A stretch of DNA of 64,000 bases from contig CAWEAZ010000029.1 in assembly GCA_963807155.1 (NCBI GenBank), positions 62,001 through 126,000 on the forward strand, written 5' to 3'. Each line of letters starts with the position of its first letter. The stretch's first letter is position 1. The DNA comes from JACCZX01 sp963807155. Its GTDB lineage: Bacteria > Pseudomonadota > Gammaproteobacteria > Burkholderiales > Burkholderiaceae_F. Under the pieces are notes generated by a model. That model worked only from the letters and a program-made list of their open reading frames with translations. It was not told where the DNA came from and did no database searches. This document shows, piece by piece, positions 18,666 to 29,165 of this stretch. The translations under genes were made by a program, and so were the position numbers.

Positions 18666-19733
18666 ATGGATATGACTTTGATGGATCGGCTGCGGCCGAT
18701 CGGTTTCACCCCCGCCGTCGCGCAGGCGATGGCCACGCTCGGCACGCCTGGCATGCCGATGCGACTAATTGAAGTGCATCGCGAAACGGTGCGCGTGACC
18801 GACGGCGCAACCGAGCATTCGGCGCGGCCGCTGCCTGGGTTGCTGCGCTCACTCGCCGATACGGGCGACGCATTGACCGTGGGCGACTGGGTGTCGGTGC
18901 AACACGACGCGCACGGCGCACCGTGGATACACGGACGAATGCCTCCGTTCACGCAAATCCTGCGACGCAATTCATCGGGCGCGCGGCAATCGCTGGTGAC
19001 CAACGTTGATACCGCGATGTTGTCGATGGGGCTCGACGGCGACTTCAATCTGCGCCGGCTCGAGCGCTATCTCGCGATGGTGAAACCGGCGGGCATCTGG
19101 CCGATCGTGATTCTGACCAAGCGCGATCTATGCAATGACGTCGAGGCGCGGCTCGATGCGCTGCGCGAGCGGTTGCCGCACGACATCGCGGTGCACGCCG
19201 TCGATGCGCGAGCCGCGACGACCGCGATCGAGTTGGCGCCGTACGTCGGCGCAGGCCAGACCACCGTGGTGCTGGGATCATCGGGTGCCGGAAAGTCGAC
19301 GCTGACCAACACATTGCTGGGGGCACACGTACAGGACACCGGGGCTGTGCGCGAAGACGACAGTCGGGGTCGACATACGACGACTTCACGCTCGCTGCAT
19401 CGATTGCCTACCGGAGGCTGCGTGATCGACACGCCGGGATTGCGCGGATTACGGCCGGATATCGATGAAGACGATCTGGCAGCGACCTTCGACGACATTC
19501 AGGCGCTCGCCGAGCGTTGCCGCTTTCGCGACTGTCGCCACGACGATGAGCCCGGTTGCGCAGTACGCGCGGGCGTCGCAGCCGATCGCCTCGTCAACTA
19601 CCAGAAGCTGTTGCGCGAGATTCGCCGAGAAACGCTGACGCCCCTGCAACGACGCGAGCAATTATCAATGTGGAAAATTCGACACCGAACTGCCGAGCAC
19701 CGCATGAAGATGAAGCGCGGTGAGGACAGTTAG
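18666..19733 (+). CDS. rsgA: Ribosome small subunit-dependent GTPase RsgA
   Basis: The 355-residue protein has the circularly permuted GTPase order typical of RsgA. The N-terminal OB region is followed by G4 (ILTKRDLC), then G1 (VLGSSGAGKSTLTNTLLG), the switch region with RGRHTTTSRSLHRL, and G3 (VIDTPGLRG). The C-terminal zinc-binding segment is CRFRDCRHDDEPGCAV. It checks and matures 30S subunits. Start MDMTLMDRL at 18666 follows a short leader; the upstream region holds the repeat at 18442-18490. Confidence 0.93.
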   Translation: MDMTLMDRLRPIGFTPAVAQAMATLGTPGMPMRLIEVHRETVRVTDGATEHSARPLPGLLRSLADTGDALTVGDWVSVQHDAHGAPWIHGRMPPFTQILRRNSSGARQSLVTNVDTAMLSMGLDGDFNLRRLERYLAMVKPAGIWPIVILTKRDLCNDVEARLDALRERLPHDIAVHAVDARAATTAIELAPYVGAGQTTVVLGSSGAGKSTLTNTLLGAHVQDTGAVREDDSRGRHTTTSRSLHRLPTGGCVIDTPGLRGLRPDIDEDDLAATFDDIQALAERCRFRDCRHDDEPGCAVRAGVAADRLVNYQKLLREIRRETLTPLQRREQLSMWKIRHRTAEHRMKMKRGEDS

Positions 19734-19926
19734 CTGTTGCCGTTCATGGGCGACGAGTGGGCGACGACCGCTGTTCGTCGGCGTATCGCCGGTTTCGTCC
19801 CGTCCGCACCTGGAAAATGCAATCTACGCCGGCTTTCCTGCACTTCATCGCAAACGCGTGGCCTGCCGTGTTTCAACTGCCTACATTGCGTCCATCGACA
19901 AATTACGCAATAAATCAGGAGCAGCC

Positions 19927-20145
19927 ATGATCAAGAAATTCGAAACCCCGTTGTTTTTCGCTGCCACGGTAAGTGCGCTCGCACTGGCGGCGGTAGTAGG
20001 TGTACAGGAAATGGCAGTTGGGCCAGTAGTGCAACAAGCAGTCACGATGCCAACGATTCAAATGGAAAGAATCGTCATTGTGGGTGAGCGAGTTGCGCGG
20101 ACGGCCCGGCACACGGCCCCCGAGCAGGTTGCGCTGGTTCGCTAA
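19927..20145 (+). CDS. Small exported peptide with MPTIQMERIVIVG motif
   Basis: The 72-residue protein starts MIKKFETPLFFAATVSALALA behind an AGGAG site. A signal or anchor segment is followed by a linker, then MPTIQMERIVIVGERVARTARH and a short tail. The block MPTIxMERxVIxG is shared with the 55-residue peptide at 3.3 kb, while the rest differs. A strong terminator follows, so it is a single-gene transcript. Function is unknown. The motif's likeness to the first plug strand of TonB receptors (LDRVEVTG) is visible but may be coincidence. Confidence 0.65.
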   Translation: MIKKFETPLFFAATVSALALAAVVGVQEMAVGPVVQQAVTMPTIQMERIVIVGERVARTARHTAPEQVALVR

Positions 20146-20162
20146 GACCGGTGTTTCTTGCT

Positions 20163-20208
20163 GCGGCCGGCGGTGGGGGTAAAACCCTACCGTCGGCCGC
20201 TTTTACTT
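20163..20208 (+). terminator. Rho-independent terminator of the small exported peptide gene
   Basis: A long GC-rich hairpin (gcggccg-g-cggtggg, loop of about seven bases, ccctaccg-t-cggccgc) is followed by tttta on the plus strand. It lies about 18 bases after the peptide stop codon. Confidence 0.8.
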
Positions 20209-20229
20209 TGGCTTTGCCTTCTTCTGCGC

Positions 20230-21661
20230 TCAAGGTTCGTCGGCCACTCGCGTGGCGGTCTGCCGCAGCTGAACCGACATGCGCCACGCCATCCATGCGA
20301 GCCCGCCGACAGCGAGTATCAGAACTGCCCAGAGCAAATATCTAGACCAGCGCGCCTCGCTCGCAATGCGCTGCGCACGCTGCTGCTGCGCTGTGACAGC
20401 GCTGCCCACTTCAACAGTCGCAGTAGGCAACCGCACACCAGCAGGATCGTCGGCAGCGAGCACGGAACGCGCATCGAGTCCGGGACCGAGGGGCGTGTCG
20501 AGACGACCCACCGCCAACACATAGGGTGCCGGTGCACGCGCGGCAAATATCACACGCCCCGGGCGCCATTCGGCTTCGATCGACGGCGGAGCGCCATCGA
20601 GCGGTGCCGAAAAGTCGAACCGCAATCGATCAGTGCGAACCGGAATCGCCAGCGGCGCGCCTTCGATTTCGACGCCGTCGCGCAGCACGCGAAACGCCTC
20701 GACCGACCCGATCGGTTGCCAGCGCTCCTCTACGCGGCGCGGTCCGACATGAAGTCCGCCGCACGCGGGGCGATGGTGCTGCATCGTGCCGATACACCTG
20801 TGCTCGCACCACGCGATTTAGCTCCGGCACCCGGATCAACACGCGCGTGATCGGCAGCGCCTCAGGCACATCAACGTAAAGGGTTCGGCGATCGTCCGAC
20901 AGCGTCGCGGCCAATTGAGCGCGCGGCAGCGTGACGCTTGCCGGCACATCTTCGAGAAACTGGGCGCGTTCGATGTCGGGTGCGTCTTTCGACGTCCAGG
21001 CAACGCGTAGGAACGCCGGCGGCCGATTGATCACGAAGTGGTTTCGCTCGATGATTTCACCGAGGCTGCGGCTGCGCGTCAACGGACCAGACGCGAGAGG
21101 TCGCCAGAAAACCAGGTCATCGCTGCCGCGAATTTCGACTCGGCCTGCGTAGTCGTCGGCGGTAGAAGCAAACGCCAACACCAGCCGGCCCTTTAAATCC
21201 TTCAAAGGCCGCGCATCGATCAGGTAGCCACCCAATGCGGGCGTTGCTGCTGCGGTCGCGGCGGGCGGCAGCGGCCCGATTTCGACCACCGCACGCTCGC
21301 GATCGCGCTCAACTCGCAGCGCAAACGCACGCAGCAGCGACTCGCGCGCTTCAGTTTCCGCCGGCAGGCGCGACATACGCAGATCCAGCGCAATCGGAGT
21401 CGGCGCCACCGGTGCGGGTGGCGGAACAAACGCGATCGGCAACGGCTGATCCAAAGCGTTGAAGATGCGCAGATCGGCAAGATCGCGTGCCTGCGCCGCG
21501 CGATACACCGCCTCCGGCAATTCCATCACATGCAAGCCATCACCGGTCGTCGTCAATGGGAGGCGCACCGCAAAGTCGGCGCTGCCAGGCGCTTGCGCTA
21601 CGGCGACCGATGCAGCGCACGTGCACGCCACGAAAATTGCCTTCAGCATCGTCAACCTCAT
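20230..21661 (-). CDS. DUF3999 family exported/membrane protein, one frameshift near 20780
   Basis: The start MRLTMLKAIFVACTCAASVAVAQ overlaps the stop of the DUF2339 gene (ATGA), so the two are translationally coupled. A signal peptide is followed by a large beta-rich extracytoplasmic region (HVMELPEAVYRAAQARDLADLRIFNA, RVEIRGSDDLVFWRPLASG) and a single C-terminal membrane helix (YLLWAVLILAVGGLAWMAW). The second half is in another frame after about 20780. DUF3999 proteins usually sit beside DUF2339 proteins, as here. The role is unknown, perhaps in the cell envelope. Confidence 0.82.
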
Positions 21662-24600
21662 GCGGCGCTCCTGGTCGGTTGTGGCGCAGCCGGTGGAACG
21701 GGCGCCAGGTAGCCGATCACCAAAATCAGCACACCCACCCCGACAAACGAAACGATCCGCTCGATCGTGCCCTGCCCCGACAAGTCGACAAAGAAGAGCT
21801 TGACCACGACCGCCGCCAGCAGCGCCGCGCCGATGCCCCACCATCCCCGCATCGTGCGACGGTGTGCAAGCACCATCAGTCCCATTGCGGTCCCTGTCCA
21901 CAACAACGACAACACCGCTTGCACCAGCAGCGATTTCGAGAGGGCGTCGACGTTCCATGGCACGCCGGCCAGAAAGTGAACTGCACGCAGGGCGGCCGCA
22001 TTGAGCGCGATAAACGCCGTGATGCCGAGTGCATAGCGCACTGGCCGTTGCACGGCAACTCGCTGATCCGCAAGATGCCAGCGCAGCACGGCCGCAAGCG
22101 CGAGCAATGAAGCCAGATCGAGTGGGTTGAGCAGAGGCAGATAGCCAATCGGCGCCGGATCACCCGGCGTGAACACGCTGGTAAATAAGATCCACGCCAG
22201 GGTGAAGATCGCAAGCCCTGGGGCGCCGATCGATGCGTAAGCAAACGGCGCGGCGCGCATCGGCCAGCGCATCGCGTACTGGACGACGAGCCAGAGCGCG
22301 ACCGCAGGCACGGCTCCCCATAGGGCATGAAACCAGCCATCGCCGGCAATCGTATCGATGCGTAAAGCGGCTTCGGCCGCGATCATCGCCGTTAACAACC
22401 ACAGTCCTCCCACATGCAGCGCCGATTGCATGAGAGGTTGGAACGCGCAGAGGCGCGCGCTCCTCCCATATCAGCCGTGCGTAGAAAAATCCCCACGCCA
22501 GCGGCCAGACGATCCAGCCGTAATGCCGGCTCGGCATCTGCGCCGCTTCGATTGCGATCGCAACTGCCGCTGTGCCCAACACGATATGCGCGACGAAGTG
22601 GACCCAGGACAACTTCAGTGGCCAGGCTCCATTTCAATTTGTGCGAAAGCCATACGAGCATCGCCGCCGTCAGGGCGATGATCGCCAAAGCAATCTGCGC
22701 CGCGGCCCATTGGCTGTCGATGCGCGCCCAAGTTTCTGCGAAAAGCGCAAACAGCCAGACGAACACGCCGAGCGCTAGCAGCGCAGCGGCCGCGGTACGC
22801 TGCTTGGCCCCACCGGCGAGTGACAACAGCGCTGCGCTGATCGCGGTTACGGTCACCGCCAATCTGAGCAGCGTCGTAACACTCATTTGCGCAGAAGCGA
22901 CCGTGATCGCACCGGCGCGCGCCTCGGTGGCCAGCCATGCAAGCACGATGATGGCAACGCCAGCGATCCACTCAGACGATAGTGCCTCGTCACTGCGGCG
23001 CCGATTGCCAACCATCAGTCCCAGCGCCAACGCGCACCAGGCGACTACGTACCACGGGTAAGGCAGCGGCTGCCAAACGAGCAGCACCACCCACGTCCAT
23101 CCGATGAGCCGCATCGTCCAAGGAAGCGCGCCGGCAACAAGGGCTCCGTTGCGTCCCCACGCTGCAGGCGCGACGACCCCGCGCGCCAGCACGAAAGCGC
23201 TGGCAAACGCGGTCGCTGCGAACACCGCGAGATTCAACGTGAACCCCGAAAATTGCGGCAGCACATTGATCGCGCCGGTATCGAGCGCGCGCAGTAATGC
23301 CACTGCGCCGGCAGCGTGCAGCACGAGTCCCGCCAGCGTCGGCAAAATTCGCTGCTGTCGCGATCCGACCCAGAGCAGAGCCAGACCCTCGAGCGCCCAC
23401 GCCGCCGCTGTCCACTGCGCGCTCGCGGCGAGCGGCACGGCCAGTGTCAGCAATGCGACGCCGACGCCGAAATTGGCTTCCACCAGCACGCGCAACGAAC
23501 CATCGCGCCGCTTCATCAACAGCGCAGAGCTCACCAGGTAGGCCGCGGCCGCCACCGTCGCAGCAAGCGCCAGCTGCACACCCTCGGTCAATCGCGATTG
23601 GATGCCAAAAGCGGCCAGCGGCAGCGCGAACATCAGCGTCGTATCGAAGATGCCCCGTCTCTCGTGCGATTGTCGTAGCGCATACAACAGGGACACAACT
23701 AAAAAGAGCAACCAGAACGCGATCAAGAATCCCTGTGCGACCGGGTATTGATCGGCGGTGTAGCGCTGTGCGACCCATGTTCCGAGCACGCCGAAGGTGA
23801 AAGCGAATCCGATCCAGTTCAGTTCGCGCCACGCGCGGAACCACGCGATACCGAGCACACCGAGATTGAGAAGCAAGTAGAACGACAACAGGACCTCGAT
23901 GCGCCCGGACCCGGTGGACACCAATATCGGCGCCAGAAAACCGCCGGTCGCACCGAGCGCCGCCAGCGCGCGCGCGTTCTGCGCAATCGCCAGCACGCCT
24001 GAGAACACCGCGAGCGCTGCGAGTAATGCGAACGCGGGCACCGGGGGCAACACGTCGTACAGGCGCATCGCCGCGAAAACCGTCAGATACAGGATGCCGA
24101 TCGCGCCGCCCTGCAGCGTGATCGCATAGCCCGGACGCTTATGGCGCAAGCGCCACCCGACGACGAGCAACGCAACGGCACCGAGCGCAACGCCGACCAG
24201 CCGCAGCTCAATGGGAATCTGCGTTCGTTCGGCAACATAGCGAAGCAAGAACGCGACGCCGACGAAAAGGACCAGCAGTCCGACCCGCGCCACTGTGTTG
24301 CCACCGAACAGCCACGCTTTGGCGGCACCGATCGCCTTGTCGAAGAAAGACGGACCCGCTTCTTTCGCCGGAACGACGCGAGGCCGCGCGATTGCATTAG
24401 GGTGGATCCAGGGCGCGTGCGCCTGGGGCGCCGATGCCGGCGTCACCGGCGTCTTGATCGGAACTTGTTGCTGCGGCTCGGGCGTGGGCAGCGGTGCCTC
24501 GATGGGTGCGGCTTCAGTCGACGCGCTGGGCGGCGTTTCGATCGGAACGCCCGTTGCTACTTCAGCCGCCGTTTGCGGCTCCGCTCGCAGTCGCTTTACC

Positions 24601-24824
24601 GAGTACTCGAGCAGAGAAACACGTTCCAGCAGAGCGCCGATCCGCGAGTGCAATTGCGCGTTCTCCGACAACGCCAGATTGCGGATGTACAACACATAGC
24701 CGAGCACAAATCCGAGCGTCACGCCGACAACGAAATTGACCCCTCCGGTGAGCCCGATCAACGCACCGACAATGACGCAGACCCAAATTGGCATGCGCGA
24801 CGTCCGAGCGACGGCCTTGTCCAT
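21658..24824 (-). CDS. DUF2339 large polytopic membrane protein, two frameshifts (near 22615 and 22435)
   Basis: Three consecutive minus-frame segments form one protein of about 1050 residues. The N-terminus has one membrane helix (IWVCVIVGALIGLTGGVNFVVG), a coiled-coil-like stretch (LHSRIGALLERVSLLEYSVKRL) and a Pro/Thr-rich linker. More than twenty hydrophobic segments follow, beginning ARVGLLVLFVGVAFLLRYVAE, a typical DUF2339 start of the membrane part. The last piece ends with FVGVGVLILVIGYLAP. Its stop overlaps the DUF3999 start. Function is not known. Confidence 0.85.
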
Positions 24825-24959
24825 AACAACTCCCGCCCCGTAAGGGGACTCCCGAGTGCAGCATCAAACCGCGCTATCGAGGCCAGCGATCAGCCGAAAA
24901 GCATCGTCGCAAACCGCGCTACTCCGAGCACCACAACGCGCTACCGCAAGCAGCCGGGG

Positions 24960-25421
24960 TCAGCGAGTCACGCGCAACCGCTTGTGCATGCAAACTGCCG
25001 AGGCCGGACATAGCGTCGAGAACTGCACGGTCTGTTGCACCGCCGGCGGAGCGCTTGCGCGCTCGACGCGCAGGTAGTCGAGTAGCGCAAAGAATGCGGG
25101 CACCGTGGTGGTCAGCAGGTACATGTCGTCCATTCCGCGCCGCACTGCGAGCTGCTCTGCGGCTGCGACCAGCGCGGCGCCGCGGCCTTGCCGGTGCAGC
25201 AAAGGCGACACCACGAGCGATCGCAACACGCCCGCACCGCCCGCATGTTGCAAGCCGACTGCACCCACGACTTGGCCTGCCTCGCGCATCACGAGAAAGT
25301 CGACGGCTGCCTGGCCACTACGCCAATCGTGATCCGCCAGTTCCGCCTGCTGCAGCAACTCCATCACGCGCGCTCGATCGCGCCCACGCTGAGGCTCTAT
25401 CAAGAACGGCTCGACATGCAT
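24960..25421 (-). CDS. GNAT family N-acetyltransferase
   Basis: The 153-residue protein has the GNAT acetyl-CoA site HRQGRGAALVAAAEQLA (Q/RxxGxG/A) after LRSLVVSPLL, and a C-terminal strand MYLLTTTVPAFFALLDYLRVER. That last block and the short length resemble ArsN2-type acetyltransferases found near arsenic genes. No other arsenic gene is in the window, so the substrate is left open. It follows kup by 21 bases and could be co-transcribed with it. Confidence 0.8.
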   Translation of the reverse strand: MHVEPFLIEPQRGRDRARVMELLQQAELADHDWRSGQAAVDFLVMREAGQVVGAVGLQHAGGAGVLRSLVVSPLLHRQGRGAALVAAAEQLAVRRGMDDMYLLTTTVPAFFALLDYLRVERASAPPAVQQTVQFSTLCPASAVCMHKRLRVTR

Positions 25422-25442
25422 GCCGCGATTGTCGCAGTTGAG

Positions 25443-27320
25443 TTAAATGACGACCTGCGTCCCGATCTCGATCGCGCGATTCGGCGGAATACGAAAAAAA
25501 TCAGACGCCGGCTGTGCGTTGCGCAACATCCAGCCAAACAGGCGGCGGCGCCACACCGACATCGTGCTCTTGCCGCCGATAACGACCGCCTGTCGAGAAA
25601 GGAAGAACGAGGTTTCAGCCGGAATCAATTCGAAGGCATGGTACTTCGCGAGCACACCGAGGAAAAACGTCACGTCAAACGGATCCAGAAACCCGAGTTG
25701 TACCTTGACGGAGTAGCAGCCGTCGCCGAGCGTCTGAATCTCGGTCATGTAGGCCGGGTCGACGTGCGGGATAGTGCGACTGACGGCCGTCAGAAAAACC
25801 ACGCGTTCGTGCATCACACGGTTGTGCTTCAGGTTGTGCAGCAGCGCATGCGGAACGTAGCCGGGCTCGAGTGTCATGAACACAGCAGTGCCTTCCACGC
25901 GCTGCGGTGGATAGATCGACAGGCTCTTCAAGAACGGCTCCAGTTCGATTCCATTTTTCTTGAGCTGTCGATTGACCAGCGAACGTCCCCGCTTCCAGGT
26001 GGCAAACACGAGATACAACAGTGCCCCGAACGTAATGGGGAACCACCCGCCGTTCGGAATCTTTGCGCTATTGGCAGCGACGAACAGTCCCTCGAGGGCC
26101 AACAGCGGAACAAATGTCGCCAATACCCGCCAAGCCGGCCAGTCCCATCTGAAACGCGCAATGATGCTTACCCCAAGTGTCGTCACGACAATTGTCGACG
26201 CGACCGCCAACCCATATGCAGCGGCAAGATTCGATGAACTGCCGAAACCGAGCACCAGCACGATGACGACGAAGAGCAGTATGAAGTTGACCAAGGGTAT
26301 GTAGATCTGCCCTGCCTCGGTTTTGGACGTGTAATCCGTTTGCATCCGAGGCAAGAAACCTAGCTTGATGGCTTGGCTAGCAATCGAAAACGCTCCAGAG
26401 ATAACAGCCTGCGACGCAATCACAGTGGCGGCAGTTGCGAGCAACACCAAGGGCAACTGCAGTTCGTTCGGTGCAAGCAGGAAAAACGGATTGGCCGCCG
26501 CTCTCGCATCTGACAGAACCAGCGCGCCCTGGCCAAAGTAGTTCAATATCAGACACGGCATTACCAACCAGAACCACGCTGCGCGAATCGGGTGTGCGCC
26601 TAGATGACCGATGTCGGCGTACAAGGCTTCCACCCCCGTGAGCGCGAGAAATACTGCGCCCAACGCAAAAAAGGTTTTGCCCGGCTCAGCGGCCGCATAA
26701 CGCAGTGCGTACAACGGATCGAGCGCTAGCAGTACCTGCGGGTTGCCGACAATCTGCCAGAGCCCGAGCCCACCGAGAACGAGGAACCAGGTCAGCATGA
26801 TCGGCCCGAACGCGCGGCCGACAGTTGCCGTGCCCCTGCTCTGCAACACAAACAGCGCAATCAGCACGATCAGAGTGAGAGGAATGACATACGGCGTGAA
26901 GAGCGGTGACACGATTTGCAAACCTTCGGCCGCCGAGAGCACTGAAATCGCGGGAGTCACGACGCATTCGCCAAAGAACATCGCAGCGCCGAACAGACCC
27001 GCGCCAACGGCAGCCTGACGGACGCGACCGGCAGCCGGTACCTGCCGCAGTACGAGGGCCAATAACGCCAGAATTCCGCCTTCGCCGTCGTTGTCGGCGC
27101 GCAGAACCAGCAGCATGTACTTGATTGACACGATCAGCGTGACTGCCCAGAAGATCATCGACAAAACGCCAAAAACGGCATCGGGCGCGACGCCGACCCC
27201 ATGCTCCCCGGCCAGACTCTCTTTGAATGCGTACAGTGGGCTGGTGCCGATATCGCCATAGGCGACACCGAGAGCGGCCAGCAAGATGGCCGGCGACAGT
27301 TTGCGATCCGATGGCGTCAT
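25443..27320 (-). CDS. kup: Low-affinity potassium transporter Kup
   Basis: The 625-residue protein begins with the KUP signature LAALGVAYGDIGTSPLYAFKES. It has about twelve membrane segments (e.g. FFGECVVTPAISVLSAAEGL and ALTGVEALYADIGHLG) and a hydrophilic C-terminal domain with PGYVPHALLHNLKHNRVMHE. The length is normal for the family. It mediates proton-coupled potassium uptake across the inner membrane. There is no frameshift. Confidence 0.95.
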   Translation of the reverse strand: MTPSDRKLSPAILLAALGVAYGDIGTSPLYAFKESLAGEHGVGVAPDAVFGVLSMIFWAVTLIVSIKYMLLVLRADNDGEGGILALLALVLRQVPAAGRVRQAAVGAGLFGAAMFFGECVVTPAISVLSAAEGLQIVSPLFTPYVIPLTLIVLIALFVLQSRGTATVGRAFGPIMLTWFLVLGGLGLWQIVGNPQVLLALDPLYALRYAAAEPGKTFFALGAVFLALTGVEALYADIGHLGAHPIRAAWFWLVMPCLILNYFGQGALVLSDARAAANPFFLLAPNELQLPLVLLATAATVIASQAVISGAFSIASQAIKLGFLPRMQTDYTSKTEAGQIYIPLVNFILLFVVIVLVLGFGSSSNLAAAYGLAVASTIVVTTLGVSIIARFRWDWPAWRVLATFVPLLALEGLFVAANSAKIPNGGWFPITFGALLYLVFATWKRGRSLVNRQLKKNGIELEPFLKSLSIYPPQRVEGTAVFMTLEPGYVPHALLHNLKHNRVMHERVVFLTAVSRTIPHVDPAYMTEIQTLGDGCYSVKVQLGFLDPFDVTFFLGVLAKYHAFELIPAETSFFLSRQAVVIGGKSTMSVWRRRLFGWMLRNAQPASDFFRIPPNRAIEIGTQVVI

Positions 27321-27455
27321 CGAATCCAGCAGAAGCGGAACCGAGCGGATACGGCCAAGGCGGGGTGCGTGGTCTAAGGCGAAGCTGCGGATCGTACTGC
27401 AGCAACCGCACTTACGCGCTGCGACCAGGCAGCAGGAGCGAACGTACAGGCTATG

Positions 27456-28193
27456 TCACGCGGCTAGCGCGGATAGCTCGTTTCCCAACTTAGGGGGCAG
27501 GTCGTCGATGACAAGGTAGTAGCCGGTGCCGCGCTGGCTCTCGATATGGACGTCCTCGATGCCCGCCGCTCTCAGCCGGCAGCGGATGCGCGAGACCAAG
27601 GCGTCGATGCTGCGTCCACCTCCGCTGCCGTGGCCTGCGGAGCCGATGAACTTGGCGGTAGTTTCGCGGCTGACAGCATGACCATAGCGAACGAGCAGCA
27701 ATCGCAACATCGCAAATTCCACGCGCGTGAGCCGTAACGTGACCTGACCCACCGTCAAAGTCGTCAAGTCACCGGCCATGTGAACCGGCCCGAGCTCCGC
27801 GCTGGTCGCCAACGGATTCAACGCCACGGAACTTCCGCCGAGCAGCCGTTTGACTTTGGCAATGATGAAGCGCGGTGACGCCGGCTTGGCGATGAAGTCG
27901 GCCGCTCCCAATTCGAGCGCCAGTATTTGATCGATCTCGTCGCGCGCCGTGGCGACCACGACGACAGGCGCGCAGCGCTGTTCCACCAAAGTGCGCAGCG
28001 CCTCGAACGCGCCGTTGCCGAAAGCGTCTGCGTTGAGAACGACGGCATCGACTCGAATCTGTTCGAACAGTCTCGCCGCAGCCTGCGAATCGTCGACCGC
28101 CACGGCTCGTACCTTGTGCGATTTAAAGGCCTCGCGCAGCGCCGGTAGACACTCATCCGGAGCCCCCACGATCAGGCAAAGGCGTTCCATCAT
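27456..28193 (-). CDS. OmpR-like winged-helix response regulator with non-canonical receiver
   Basis: The N-terminal receiver-like domain (residues 1-120) has ADFIAKPASP with the conserved Lys. In the phosphoacceptor position the pattern VVLNADAF places Asn where Asp is expected. The C-terminal domain is a trans_reg_C winged helix (VTLRLTRVEFAMLRLLLVRYGHAVSRE, ending IESQRGTGYYLV). It starts immediately after the AraC-type gene stop and is co-transcribed with it. No histidine kinase is nearby, so it may work without phosphorylation. DNA targets are unknown. Confidence 0.83.
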   Translation of the reverse strand: MMERLCLIVGAPDECLPALREAFKSHKVRAVAVDDSQAAARLFEQIRVDAVVLNADAFGNGAFEALRTLVEQRCAPVVVVATARDEIDQILALELGAADFIAKPASPRFIIAKVKRLLGGSSVALNPLATSAELGPVHMAGDLTTLTVGQVTLRLTRVEFAMLRLLLVRYGHAVSRETTAKFIGSAGHGSGGGRSIDALVSRIRCRLRAAGIEDVHIESQRGTGYYLVIDDLPPKLGNELSALAA

Positions 28194-29129
28194 CTACATC
28201 GACGACGCGATCGCCCCCGCTTCCGAACGCATCCACGAGTCGCGAATGTGCTGCCCACTCATCCCGCGACGGCGCCGAAGCTCGCGGAACATCGACCAGC
28301 GCGACCCAAACCCTGAACGCTCGGCGATGTCGGCAAGATCGGCGTTCGATCGCTCGATAAGACGCTCGGCCGCCCTGATTCGCTTCAAGCGCAAGTAGGC
28401 GGCGGGCGAAACGCCGTGCAGCGTACGAAACAGGCGTGCCAAGTGATACTTCGACAGGTGGGCGGCGGACGCGATGTCGTCCAGCGTCACAGCACTCATA
28501 TAGTTAGAGTTGACGTAGTCAGTCGCCGTCAGGACGCGCCGCAGGAGCTCGGTCCTGGTGGGCAAACTGGCCGGTGCAAACGCAACGGCCTTGCGATGCA
28601 GTTCATCATCCGCCGATACGAGATTCGCGTACAAGCTGCGTGTCTGCTCCGCGTACCAATCGCTATCGCCGGTGCCGCACCGGCAAGCCTCCAGCAGCTT
28701 TTGCAGGATCGGCGTGACGATATCGTCGTGCGGACGCAAATGCTCGGCAAAGAACTCGCGGTCACAAGCCTTGGTCTCATACGTTCGCCGCGTTGCGCTC
28801 GAAAAGAAAATCGTCAGCGACTCGCCTGCATCGCGGCGTTGGGCAAGCACCGAATACTCGCGACCCCCGTTTATTACGAGATAGTTATCTTCGTCAACGC
28901 ACAACGTCCGCCGACCGATCATGTAGGTCTCGACTCCGTGCCATACGCCTCTCACCGACGGCGGGCCCTGAAACCGAGCAGCAAGCGATGCCTGCCCTGC
29001 TGGACACCACACGATCACATCCCGATCACCGCGCTCTTCGAAAGCGCCTTCGGTGCAACGGTTATCCCCAGTACCCTGCACCCTGAAAACTTCTGGAATC
29101 GAAGTCGCCAAGAGAATCGGGGTTCGCAT
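28194..29129 (-). CDS. AraC family transcriptional regulator
   Basis: The 311-residue protein has an N-terminal ligand or multimerisation region that includes DNYLVINGGREYSVLAQ. The C-terminal double helix-turn-helix of AraC proteins follows (AVTLDDIASAAHLSKYHLAR, then LRLKRIRAAERLIERSNADLADIAE with GFGSRWSMFRELRRR). The stop touches the start of the response-regulator-like gene, so the two form a two-gene regulatory operon. The inducer is unknown. Confidence 0.9.
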   Translation of the reverse strand: MRTPILLATSIPEVFRVQGTGDNRCTEGAFEERGDRDVIVWCPAGQASLAARFQGPPSVRGVWHGVETYMIGRRTLCVDEDNYLVINGGREYSVLAQRRDAGESLTIFFSSATRRTYETKACDREFFAEHLRPHDDIVTPILQKLLEACRCGTGDSDWYAEQTRSLYANLVSADDELHRKAVAFAPASLPTRTELLRRVLTATDYVNSNYMSAVTLDDIASAAHLSKYHLARLFRTLHGVSPAAYLRLKRIRAAERLIERSNADLADIAERSGFGSRWSMFRELRRRRGMSGQHIRDSWMRSEAGAIASSM

Positions 29130-29165
29130 TTCTTGTCTGTATATACAGATATGTGCGCAAAAAAA

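Noticed and set aside
24830..24850. The small inverted repeat ccccgtaagggg upstream of the DUF2339 gene
   Set aside because: The stem is only four base pairs without a T-run; too weak to call.
24960..25421. An arsenic-resistance locus based on the ArsN2-like GNAT
   Set aside because: No arsR, arsC, arsB or acr3 is in the vicinity; the resemblance is to short general GNAT blocks.
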